This document shows positions 12,855-24,704 of a stretch of 64,000 nt of DNA, in pieces. The notes beneath the pieces were generated by a model, which was given only the letters and a program-made list of their open reading frames with translations, had not been told where the DNA came from and did no database searches. Made by a program: the position numbers and the translations under genes. Position 1 is the stretch's first letter; each line of letters starts with the position of its first letter. Origin of the DNA: Borrelia sp. HM (lineage in GTDB: Bacteria; Spirochaetota; Spirochaetia; Borreliales; Borreliaceae); contig NZ_AP024401.1 of NCBI RefSeq assembly GCF_019669085.1, positions 434,001 through 498,000 on the forward strand, in the 5' to 3' direction.

Positions 12855-13379
12855 ATGAATGATGAAATTTCAACTTTATTCACAGAAGAAAAAATAAAAA
12901 CCAAAATTCAAAAATTAGCTCAAGAAATTAGAAGCTACTACAAAGACAAAAATAATGTGGTTTTTATAGCAATCCTTAAAGGTTCTTTCATGTTTTTTGC
13001 AGACATTGCAAGAGAGATAGGGTTAAATGTAAAAATAGATTTTCTTCAAGTTTCAAGTTACCATAATAAAACTCAATCCTCATTAAAAGTATTAATAAAA
13101 AAAGATATTGATGTTAATATAGAAAATAGTTATGTCATAATCTTTGAAGATATTATAGATACTGGACTAACATACACAAAAATCCTTGAACACTTACAAA
13201 GAAAGAATCCCAAAGAAATTAAGATTTGTACTCTTTTTAATAAACCATCTAGAAGGTTAACAAAATTAAATATAGACTATACAGGATTTGAAATTGATAA
13301 TCATTTTGTAGTCGGATATGGTATTGATTTTAATGAAAAACATAGAACTTTAAAGAATGTAGCAAAAATAAATAAATAG
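12855..13379 (+). CDS. hpt: Hypoxanthine phosphoribosyltransferase
   Basis: Type I phosphoribosyltransferase of 174 residues that makes IMP (and usually GMP) from hypoxanthine or guanine and PRPP. The PRPP-binding loop is IIFEDIIDTGLTY near residues 94-106, and the FVVGYGIDFNE motif near the C-terminus is typical of hypoxanthine/guanine enzymes. The ATG at 12855 has no good ribosome site; a G-rich GGTAGAGGG is about 15 bp away, so initiation may be weak. It is the first gene of a three-gene salvage cluster with purA 9 bp downstream. Borrelia cannot make purines de novo, and this enzyme gives entry from blood hypoxanthine. I recall it as absent from Lyme species. Confidence 0.95.
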   Translation: MNDEISTLFTEEKIKTKIQKLAQEIRSYYKDKNNVVFIAILKGSFMFFADIAREIGLNVKIDFLQVSSYHNKTQSSLKVLIKKDIDVNIENSYVIIFEDIIDTGLTYTKILEHLQRKNPKEIKICTLFNKPSRRLTKLNIDYTGFEIDNHFVVGYGIDFNEKHRTLKNVAKINK

Positions 13380-13388
13380 GAGATATAA

Positions 13389-16057
<2,669 letters not shown>

Positions 16058-16060
16058 TAA

Positions 16061-16621
16061 CTAATATTTAGAAACAAATTTATTATTCTTTATATAAAAT
16101 CTCCAAAGCTTGTTTGCATATTCTTCACCTGCATAGTCAACATTTATCCTCTTTGAACATGAAACTTCAAAATCAAAAGATAAGCCTCTCTTTAAAAAAA
16201 GTTCACAGTTATTAATAAGATCTATTTTATTAAACTTTAAATCGATATTTAAAAACTTAGTAAGTTTACCAGGTCCATCAGTCAATATTTTATTAAAATT
16301 TAATGCTGGTGAAATAGGTTCAACACCTCTGATTAAAATAGCATGGGGATTATGCTCATTAGACACTACAACATTTAACATATAATGCATGCCATAAATC
16401 ATATAAATATAAGCATATCCTCCAATATTATACATTGCACTTGTACGACTTGTTCGCCTACCTCCATACGCATGGCAGGCTTTATCTGTTAAACCCATAT
16501 ATGCTTCAGTTTCAACAATTCTTGAGACAATCTCCTTACCGTTTATATTTCTAATCAAAAAGTGTCCAAGTAAAGATTTTGCAACAATAACAGCATCTTG
16601 CATAAAAAATTCTCTATCCAT
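16061..16621 (-). CDS. mag: 3-methyladenine DNA glycosylase (AAG family)
   Basis: Base-excision repair enzyme of 186 residues, AAG/MPG fold. Recognisable blocks are the catalytic region IVETEAYMGLTDKACHAYGG (about residues 34-53), AYIYMIYGMHYMLNVV and ILIRGVEPI. It removes alkylated or deaminated purines from DNA. It is convergent with purB (3-bp gap), so the salvage genes appear to have been placed between the HAD gene and mag. In Lyme Borrelia mag (BB0422) directly follows BB0421. Confidence 0.93.
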   Translation of the reverse strand: MDREFFMQDAVIVAKSLLGHFLIRNINGKEIVSRIVETEAYMGLTDKACHAYGGRRTSRTSAMYNIGGYAYIYMIYGMHYMLNVVVSNEHNPHAILIRGVEPISPALNFNKILTDGPGKLTKFLNIDLKFNKIDLINNCELFLKRGLSFDFEVSCSKRINVDYAGEEYANKLWRFYIKNNKFVSKY

Positions 16622-16734
16622 TGATAAATTTTAACCCAAAACGAAATTCAAATTCAAAAACTATAATAATTAAAACAAATATTAATAAATAATTAAAAAC
16701 AGTATTGTAACAATAATATAAAATAAATTGCATA

Positions 16735-16763
16735 TTGACAAACGCAATAAAGTTAAATAAAAT
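16735..16763 (+). promoter_or_regulatory. tRNA-Ile promoter
   Basis: A perfect TTGACA (16735-16740), a 17-bp spacer and TAAAAT (16758-16763), about 22 bp upstream of the tRNA. Confidence 0.8.
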
Positions 16764-16785
16764 TTTAAAGGATAATGATACTTTA

Positions 16786-16859
16786 GGGATCATAGCTCAG
16801 GTGGTTAGAGCGCAGGTCTGATAAACCTGAGGTCGGAGGTTCAACTCCTCCTGATCCCA
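16786..16859 (+). tRNA. tRNA-Ile (GAT)
   Basis: Complete 74-nt cloverleaf: acceptor GGGATCA paired with TGATCCC, T arm GGAGG/TTCAACT/CCTCC, anticodon loop CTGATAA giving GAT. CCA is not encoded. It is transcribed opposite to the neighbouring 16S and tRNA-Ala from its own promoter, unlike the usual Ile-Ala pair inside a rRNA operon. Confidence 0.95.
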
Positions 16860-17137
16860 ATTAAATTAAGTCTCTTTATGATTAAAGTTTTAAACTTACA
16901 AAAAGAAATTTTAAAAAAGATAGAAAAAATGTAAACTCATGTAATGTGCTGCATATATTTGTTATACCTTAAATAAGTACTACTGATTGCTAATCAACAA
17001 ACTTAAATACTAAACCTTAAAGTATAAGACACAAAAAATGATTTAAAAAAAAGCTTTTTAATTTTTACGAAATTTTACAATTATCAATCTTGGTAATTAT
17101 CCAACTAAAGGCTAAACTCACTATTAAAATGAATAAA

Positions 17138-17212
17138 TGGAGGTTAAGGGATTCGAACCCTTGACCCCCGGCTTGCAAAGCCGATGCTCTAAACCAACTG
17201 AGCTAAACCCCC
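17138..17212 (-). tRNA. tRNA-Ala (TGC)
   Basis: Complete tRNA on the minus strand. The acceptor strand GGGGGTT pairs with AACCTCC (one G-U pair), the anticodon loop TTTGCAA gives TGC, and the T loop is TTCGAAT. It is about 70 bp downstream of 16S and likely shares its primary transcript, but lies outside the 16S processing stem. Confidence 0.95.
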
Positions 17213-17232
17213 AAAAAAGCCTTTAAGAAAAC

Positions 17233-18894
<1,662 letters not shown>

Positions 18895-18929
18895 CTCTTC
18901 TCTTCCAATTTTGAATGTCAACTTTTATT

Positions 18930-18958
18930 ACTTTATAACATACATAATACTTTGTCAA
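18930..18958 (-). promoter_or_regulatory. 16S promoter
   Basis: On the minus strand TTGACA (18953-18958), a 17-bp spacer and TAAAGT (18930-18935), just upstream of the 5' arm of the processing stem. The -10 box departs from consensus at two positions. Confidence 0.65.
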
Positions 18959-19282
18959 TATCTAATACTCATTTTTAATATTATTTTTTAAAAAAAAATA
19001 ATGTTTCTATTCTTTCATTGTTTTATCCGCTAATAATCGACTAATAATAACTATACTTTAATATCAATTATAATATGAATATAATACTATAATTGATATT
19101 AATACTCTCTTAAATCGCCTTACTAGCTAAAAGAACCTAAAATATTTAATTTATTTAAAAGAGAAGAAAGCTTCTTATATAAAAAATTAACTCTTGAGCT
19201 CCACTAATATCCTTATTAATTAGTGGAAAATAATGCAAATACAAAATAACAAGCTAAATTTCTACACATCATCAATTTTAAC
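18959..19282. other. Non-coding region upstream of 16S
   Basis: About 320 bp, highly A+T-rich, without a credible reading frame on either strand. One 8-bp inverted repeat (CCACTAAT, loop of 10, ATTAGTGG at 19201-19226) lies in it; it has no adjoining T-tract, so I do not call it a terminator. Confidence 0.5.
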
Positions 19283-19690
19283 TTATACAAAAACATTCAT
19301 ATATATATCATCATTAAAATTAAGATTTAAATACTTACAAAGAACAGCTAATATTATTGATATTTTACTAGAATCTATTTTTTCTGAAAAATCTGACGAC
19401 GAATAATATTCATACTTATCATTACAATGAAAGCCTGTATTGCTCTACAAACACAATTTATTTCTCTCATTAGTTATTCTAATAGCAATACCTAAAGATA
19501 TTTTATCCTTTTTTTTCTCCAAAAAACACAAATGAAGTCTTTAATCTCAGTAAACCTCAAATATATCATTTCCAAAATACATATTTCATTATTTTTACAA
19601 TTAGAAACTAACTTTAATCTCGAATAATCAAAAAAATTTTTCAACTTTAATATTGACTATTTATCTTCAAATTTACTTTTTTTCTTCTTT
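19283..19690 (-). pseudogene. Decayed gene of unknown function
   Basis: Two open segments follow one another on the minus strand. The upstream one (about 50 codons, containing DYSRLKLVSNCKNNEICILEM) ends in WRKKR next to a run of eight A. The downstream one (about 75 codons, DKISLGIAIRITNERNKLCL, an in-frame stop, then SKISIILAVLCKYLNLNFND) is in another frame and ends at 19283. A slip at the A-run would join them, leaving one internal stop. The second part has a faint likeness to a Cro/cI-type helix-turn-helix (IRITNERNKL and LCKYLNLNF), but it is too short and damaged to assign. It may instead be a chance alignment of open stretches. Confidence 0.4.
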
Positions 19691-19860
19691 TAGATAAGAC
19701 AACCTCCAAATACATTCTCTTAAGTAAATTTAAAAACTTATTTTTATTTAGCAATAAGATAATATTATTAAAGTAATAAAATCTAACTAAAATTTCAATT
19801 TTAAAGCTAAAATGTTTTCAATATCAAGATTTTTACAAACACAAACCAATCAAAATAGTC

Positions 19861-20538
19861 TTAATTTTTAGATTTTTTCCTGCTAACTAAAACTGTAAAT
19901 TCACCTTTGTTTTTGTTATTTTCTTCAAAATATTTTTTTAATTCTAAAGGTTTACCAATTTTATATTCCTCATATAATTTTGTCATTTCACGACCAACAA
20001 GAACATTAGCATCTAAATTCACTAAAGAAATTTCAAATAACAACTTCAAAATTCTATGACTAGATTCAAGAAGAACAAATGCATCGCCTGTATGATAAAG
20101 TTCCTCTATCCTTCTTACTCTCTTAAGACCTTTATTTGGTAAAAAACCTTCAAATATTATAACTTTATCTTTAAAAGGATTAACACTTATAATAGTATTA
20201 AAAGCACTAACACCAGGAATAGGACAAACCTTATATCCATTGTTAAATGCTGAATTAACAAGCAAACCGCCAGGGTCACTAAGACAAGGAGTTCCTGCAT
20301 CACTAACAAAAGCTACGCTTTTACCATTAGACAAATACTCTAATAATAAGTCGATTTTTTTATGTTCTATTACCGTATTACAAGAAATTAACTTTTTTAC
20401 AATACCATAATGCGACAAAAGTCTTTTGGTAATCCTTGTATCCTCAGCAAAAATGACATCAACTAATTTTAAAATATCAATTGCACGATACGTAATGTCG
20501 CCTAAATTACCTATGGGCGTTCCTACAATATACAACAC
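19861..20538 (-). CDS. rsmI: 16S rRNA (cytidine-2'-O)-methyltransferase RsmI
   Basis: SAM-dependent methylase of the tetrapyrrole-methylase fold that modifies C1402 of 16S rRNA. The N-terminus MLYIVGTPIGNLGDIT and the motif AEDTRITKRLL are diagnostic, followed by VSDAGTPCLSDPG. At 225 residues it is shorter than typical RsmI (about 280) and lacks the C-terminal extension, ending at FTVLVSRKKSKN. The catalytic core is complete. A GGAG site is upstream of the ATG. Confidence 0.94.
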   Translation of the reverse strand: MLYIVGTPIGNLGDITYRAIDILKLVDVIFAEDTRITKRLLSHYGIVKKLISCNTVIEHKKIDLLLEYLSNGKSVAFVSDAGTPCLSDPGGLLVNSAFNNGYKVCPIPGVSAFNTIISVNPFKDKVIIFEGFLPNKGLKRVRRIEELYHTGDAFVLLESSHRILKLLFEISLVNLDANVLVGREMTKLYEEYKIGKPLELKKYFEENNKNKGEFTVLVSRKKSKN

Positions 20539-20767
20539 ATAAAATCTCCTTATAATTTAAAATACAACTTACAAAATTGTATTAAACACTACTAAATAAA
20601 TAAATCCAACACTCAAATTTTACAAATCAAATCTATAAAAAAATTCCAAATGTATGAATTACTTTAAAAGTATTTTTACATGTTCATATGAGAAAATACT
20701 TGTTTTATGTTATATTTATATTATTACTTAATTTCAAGAAATGAAAACTAAAAGGCGGTAAAATTTT

Positions 20768-21088
20768 ATGTTTAAGCTCATTAAGAAGATATTTGTAATA
20801 TATTTTTTATGTATAACACTCACTGGATTAATCATGGTTTTCATTGACAGTAAATTTTCCGAAAAACATCCTGGTCAAAATAGTAAAAGTCAAATTATTA
20901 AAAATACAATTGACCCTAATTTAATTATGCTTGCCTCTTCAATTGGAGGATTTTTAGGAGTTTATGCTGGTACATGGATTTTTGACTATGGAAAGGACAA
21001 TTTTTATTTAAGCTGGGGAAACTTAATGATATTAATATATAACATAGCTTTAATTCTTTCTACATATTCAAAAACAAAAAACAAGTAA
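20768..21088 (+). CDS. Small membrane protein, DUF1294-like
   Basis: 106 residues with hydrophobic segments near residues 5-25, 52-72 and 82-99. The block SSIGGFLGVYAGTWIFDYGKDNF resembles the GGxLGxxxG...F pattern of DUF1294 inner-membrane proteins, but the usual His-Lys is not obvious, so the family call is tentative. The ATG follows AAAGGCGG. Function unknown. It converges with the next gene. Confidence 0.65.
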   Translation: MFKLIKKIFVIYFLCITLTGLIMVFIDSKFSEKHPGQNSKSQIIKNTIDPNLIMLASSIGGFLGVYAGTWIFDYGKDNFYLSWGNLMILIYNIALILSTYSKTKNK

Positions 21089-21099
21089 ACCTAAGATCT

Positions 21100-21489
21100 T
21101 CAGCTGTTACTGACAATAATTCCTCTCTTAATCAAATACTTGTAAATTTCCTCTGGATTTTCTAAACTTTCAATTAAATTCTCAGTTTTATCATTTATTT
21201 TTTCTACAAGCCTTTTAAAGCTTACTCTTATTCCTCTACTTTCCAAAAAATCCTTTGCCACTTGAGAAATCACACCAGCATGAACATTTTGAAACCCAAT
21301 ATTATAAATTATAACAGCAGCGGCTTTACCTACAACTTTATCATAAATTTCCAAACCTTCCTTATTTTGAATATATTTATTAATAAAATTATCAACTTCT
21401 AATAAAGGTTTTAATCCTCTTTCCATATTAGAATAAAGTATTCTATGTTCTTTAAACAATCTCAACTTAGGATTTAATCCTGATATCAT
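21100..21489 (-). CDS. DUF1893 family protein
   Basis: 129 residues. The middle block YDKVVGKAAAVIIYNIGFQNVHAGVIS matches the VxGKAAA motif of DUF1893, a family with a deaminase-like fold and no known reaction. No membrane segment or signal is visible, so it is probably cytosolic. It stands alone on the minus strand between two plus-strand genes. Confidence 0.75.
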   Translation of the reverse strand: MISGLNPKLRLFKEHRILYSNMERGLKPLLEVDNFINKYIQNKEGLEIYDKVVGKAAAVIIYNIGFQNVHAGVISQVAKDFLESRGIRVSFKRLVEKINDKTENLIESLENPEEIYKYLIKRGIIVSNS

Positions 21490-21606
21490 CCTTATAACCT
21501 CTTAAATACATGCTCTTAGAATTTATTAAAATAAATTGTCAACATTAATCATATACATAAATTCAAAATACTTCAACATACAAAAAATGATATATTATTA
21601 AATTGA

Positions 21607-22185
21607 ATGATACTAATTCCTAAAGAAAATACTAGTTCAAAAATTGAAGTAAAAAAATCAATTTTTTTATCATATATTTTCCACACAGAGAAAAAAGAAG
21701 AAATAAATAAAATCTTAAAAGAATATAAATTGAAATTCAAAAATGCAACTCATATAGTTTATGGATTTAGAATTGGAAATTCTAAATCATTTATAAATGG
21801 AATGAGCGATGACAAAGAACCAAGATCAACAGCCGGCAAACCTACACTAGATGCCATATTAAATAAGAATTTAACCGATACTTTAATAATTACAGTACGC
21901 TATTTTGGAGGAACTTTACTTGGCAAAGGAGGCTTAATTAAAGCATATTCCAAAGCAGCACAACAAGTAATCAATATATCAAATTTAATAGAAAAGGAAG
22001 AAACGGAAACATTAATCATTAATTTAAATTACAATCAATATAGTTTACTTATACGAATAAAAGATAAAATAGGAATTAAAATTATAGATGCAAATTTTTT
22101 AGATAAAATAAATACCAAAATAAAATTTAATATAAAAAATAAAAAGAGTATTATGACATTTCTACAAGAAAATTCTTTAATTTAA
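21607..22185 (+). CDS. yigZ: YigZ/IMPACT family protein
   Basis: 192 residues. The N-terminal UPF0029 (IMPACT) domain is clear: KKSIFLSYIFHTEKKEE, THIVYGFRIG, DDKEPRSTAGKP and RYFGGTLLGKGGL. The C-terminal half fits the smaller DUF1949-type domain. The family is linked to translation or RNA metabolism, with no settled reaction. The stop codon lies inside a 30-bp palindrome that may help end transcription. Confidence 0.88.
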   Translation: MILIPKENTSSKIEVKKSIFLSYIFHTEKKEEINKILKEYKLKFKNATHIVYGFRIGNSKSFINGMSDDKEPRSTAGKPTLDAILNKNLTDTLIITVRYFGGTLLGKGGLIKAYSKAAQQVINISNLIEKEETETLIINLNYNQYSLLIRIKDKIGIKIIDANFLDKINTKIKFNIKNKKSIMTFLQENSLI

Positions 22186-22200
22186 TTAAATTAAAGAATT
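22171..22200. repeat. 30-bp perfect palindrome over the yigZ stop
   Basis: Positions 22171-22200 read identically on both strands, from AATTCTTTAA to TTAAAGAATT, entirely of A+T except one C and one G. The transcript can fold into a hairpin with arms of about 13 bp. It contains the yigZ stop codon and sits directly before a second hairpin. Confidence 0.8.
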
Positions 22201-22202
22201 CG

Positions 22203-22240
22203 TATAAACATTTAGTTTAATTAAATGTTTATATTTTATT
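22203..22240 (+). terminator. Probable terminator after yigZ
   Basis: The arm TATAAACATTTA (22203-22214), a 7-nt loop and TAAATGTTTATA (22222-22233), followed by TTTTATT. The helix is perfect but A+T-rich, as expected in this genome. It separates yigZ from parA. Confidence 0.65.
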
Positions 22241-22334
22241 ACTAAATAATTTTACATATACTATTACCATTTTCATTATTATGTTTTACAATAGATTATT
22301 ATCAATATACATAATAAGATAAGAGAAAACTTTT

Positions 22335-23087
22335 ATGAAAATAATATCGATTATTAACCAAAAAGGTGGTGTTGGAAAAACAACAAGTGCTATCAATATT
22401 GCTTATTCAACCACATTACTTAAAAAAAAGACTCTCCTAATAGACATTGATTCACAAGGAAATACCAGTAGCGGTGTTAACATCTCAAAACGAGATGATA
22501 TCAATTCAAGTTATGAACTTATTTATAAAAAAAACAAAATTAAACCTATTAAAAATTTCAACTTAGACATAATTCCTTCAAATATTAAGTTAGCATTACT
22601 TGAAAAAGAATTAATACATGAAATTGCAAGAGAAAATTTTCTTAAAAATGCTTTAGAACAATATAAACAAGATAACTACGATTTTGTTTTTCTTGATTGT
22701 CCTCCTACTCTTTCAATACTCACAATAAATGCACTTGTTGCAAGTAACTATATACTAATACCAATAGAAACAGAATTTTTCGCATTTGAAGGTATCAATC
22801 AATTATTAGACACAATAACTGCCGTTAAACAAATAAATCAAGAGCTAGAGATTACTGGTGTGTTCATAAACAAATATGACATCAGAAATAAAAGTAAAGA
22901 AAAATATATTGATTCTTTAAAAAAAGTTTTTCAAGAAAAATTATTAAACACCAAAATAAGAAAAAATATAAGTATTTCTAAATCTCAAGAAAAAAACATA
23001 CCAGTATATATTTATAACAAAGAAAGTAATTCTGCAAAAGATTTTTTAGAGCTTACAAAAGAAATAATGGAGAAAATTAAAGAATAA
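22335..23087 (+). CDS. parA: Chromosome partition ATPase ParA
   Basis: 250-residue ParA/Soj ATPase. The deviant Walker A NQKGGVGKTTSAINIAYS is at residues 8-25, Walker A' LLIDIDSQGN near 34-43 and Walker B FVFLDCPPTLS near 117-127. It binds ATP and DNA non-specifically and moves ParB-parS complexes. It is 2 bp upstream of a partition-associated gene and convergent with parB. It corresponds to BB0431 of Lyme Borrelia and is related to the plasmid PF32 proteins. Confidence 0.93.
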   Translation: MKIISIINQKGGVGKTTSAINIAYSTTLLKKKTLLIDIDSQGNTSSGVNISKRDDINSSYELIYKKNKIKPIKNFNLDIIPSNIKLALLEKELIHEIARENFLKNALEQYKQDNYDFVFLDCPPTLSILTINALVASNYILIPIETEFFAFEGINQLLDTITAVKQINQELEITGVFINKYDIRNKSKEKYIDSLKKVFQEKLLNTKIRKNISISKSQEKNIPVYIYNKESNSAKDFLELTKEIMEKIKE

Positions 23088-23089
23088 AA

Positions 23090-23782
23090 ATGTCAGATAA
23101 CTTAGACACCCTAATGGCTTTAATGGGCAAAAAATTAAAAAACAATGAAAAAGAAGAACATATTTTAGCAAAACAAGAATTGGTTATTATTAAAAATAAA
23201 AGTTTTAAATATGAAAAATTAGACCAAGAAACAGCTGATTTTTTAAAAAGAAAACAAGATGAAATTTTTAACATTTTTAACAACACATACACAGAAATTG
23301 GCAAAATATTAAAAGAAGCACAAGACAAACTACGTGGAAATAACCAATATGATGGACTCTTTTATAAATGGTTTACTAGTATAGGATTTAGAAAGGATAA
23401 AGTTTACTCATTAATATCAAGATATGAATTGCTTGTAGCAAATTCAGATAAGCAACTCATAATAGAAAATTTACCTTTATCTCTTTCATATGAAATTTCT
23501 AAAAAATCTTGTCCTGCTCATTTAAAAATGGAAGTCTTAAATGGCAAAATAAAATCATTAAAAGAATTTAAATTACTTTATAAAAAAGATAAAAATTATG
23601 AAATTCAATTTAATAAAACGCAATTTACAAATAAAGATATGATAAAAATCATCAAACTAATTTTACAAGAACTAAAAAATATCAGAAATATTAAATTAGA
23701 TAAAATAGCAAATAAAAAAGAACTTTTTATTACTTTAAAAGAAATACGACAAAAAATAAATCAGATTAAAAAAATTACTTAA
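23090..23782 (+). CDS. Borrelia partition-associated protein (plasmid PF49/PF50-like)
   Basis: 230 residues, Lys-rich, no signal or membrane segment. The central part, TYTEIGKILKEAQDKL, then FYKWFTSIGFRKDKVYSLI, resembles helical regions of the Borrelia plasmid-maintenance families that accompany ParA. It starts 2 bp after parA and its last 8 bp overlap the end of parB on the other strand. A DNA-binding role next to ParA is likely by context, but I cannot identify a catalytic motif, and the assignment to PF49 rather than PF50 is uncertain. Confidence 0.7.
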   Translation: MSDNLDTLMALMGKKLKNNEKEEHILAKQELVIIKNKSFKYEKLDQETADFLKRKQDEIFNIFNNTYTEIGKILKEAQDKLRGNNQYDGLFYKWFTSIGFRKDKVYSLISRYELLVANSDKQLIIENLPLSLSYEISKKSCPAHLKMEVLNGKIKSLKEFKLLYKKDKNYEIQFNKTQFTNKDMIKIIKLILQELKNIRNIKLDKIANKKELFITLKEIRQKINQIKKIT

Positions 23783-24569
23783 TATTTATATTTTCAAAGA
23801 TAGAAATAATTCTTTTTAAATCAGAAGACGTGAAATAACTTATTTCTATCTTCCCTTTTTCTTTGCTTCCTTTAATACTTATTTTAGTTTGTATTCTACT
23901 TATTAAAAATTCTTTCACACTATTTAAAAAAGGATCTCCTAATATTTCAGATGTAGATGCATCCTTAACAGGCTTATAAAAATTTTTAACATAATTCTCT
24001 ACATCTCTAACAGACAACTTTTTTTTAATAATTAAAAGATAAAGAGCATATCTATCTTGATCATCTTTTAAAGATAATAAAACCTTAGCATGACCTAATG
24101 ATATTTCCTTATTATGTAAAGAATTTAATATCTCTTGCTCAAGTTCTAAAATTCGAATTAAATTAGCAACATGAGACCTATTTTTACCTATTTTTTCAGA
24201 TAAAGCTTTTTGAGTTAAAGAATGCTTATCCATGAGATTTTTATAAGCATATGCCTCTTCAACAGGAGTTAAATTTTCTCTTTGAATATTTTCAATTAAA
24301 GACATAAAATCTTTATTCTTTCGAGTTGATTCTATCTCTATAATAGGGACCTGTATCATATTAGCAAGCCTAGCAGCTCTAAATCTTCGTTCACCTATTA
24401 CTATGTTATATCTACCATTATTATGAAAAACAACAATCGGTTGTAATATTCCATTCTCTTTTATAGAAATACTCAATTCTTCAAGTTCAGCAAGATTAAT
24501 AGACTTTCTAGGTTGCAACTTATCTATATCTAAAAGATTAATGTCTACCATCTTAAAAGTCTCTTTCAT
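23775..24569 (-). CDS. parB: Chromosome partition protein ParB
   Basis: 264-residue ParB/Spo0J. The N-terminal nuclease-like CTPase domain has the arginine-rich box GERRFRAARLA (about residues 77-87) and ENIQRENLTPVEEA; the helix-turn-helix is LTQKALSEKIGKNRSHVANLIR (about 117-138). The C-terminus is a dimerisation domain. It binds parS and slides along DNA. A perfect parS site lies about 85 bp upstream of its start. It converges with the PF49/50-like gene by 8 bp. Confidence 0.95.
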   Translation of the reverse strand: MKETFKMVDINLLDIDKLQPRKSINLAELEELSISIKENGILQPIVVFHNNGRYNIVIGERRFRAARLANMIQVPIIEIESTRKNKDFMSLIENIQRENLTPVEEAYAYKNLMDKHSLTQKALSEKIGKNRSHVANLIRILELEQEILNSLHNKEISLGHAKVLLSLKDDQDRYALYLLIIKKKLSVRDVENYVKNFYKPVKDASTSEILGDPFLNSVKEFLISRIQTKISIKGSKEKGKIEISYFTSSDLKRIISIFENINIK

Positions 24570-24653
24570 TCTATTAAGGTCCTCCCCCTGTAATAATACA
24601 AAATTTTATAAAGTTGTGCCATGTCCACATTCTATTAAAGAAACAAAAAAAAA

Positions 24654-24675
24654 GAATGTTCCACGTGGAACATTC
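24654..24675. promoter_or_regulatory. parS: parS centromere site
   Basis: TGTTCCACGTGGAACA at 24657-24672 fits the conserved bacterial parS consensus (TGTTTCACGTGAAACA type). Flanking bases extend the palindrome to 22 bp. It is in the gap between parB and gyrA, within 7 kb of dnaA, as expected for an origin-proximal centromere. Confidence 0.93.
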
Positions 24676-24704
24676 CAACAATAATATACTTAAATACTAA
24701 CTTA

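Noticed and set aside
19201-19226. 8-bp inverted repeat upstream of 16S
   Set aside because: No T-tract on either side and no gene end nearby; could be chance in A+T-rich DNA.
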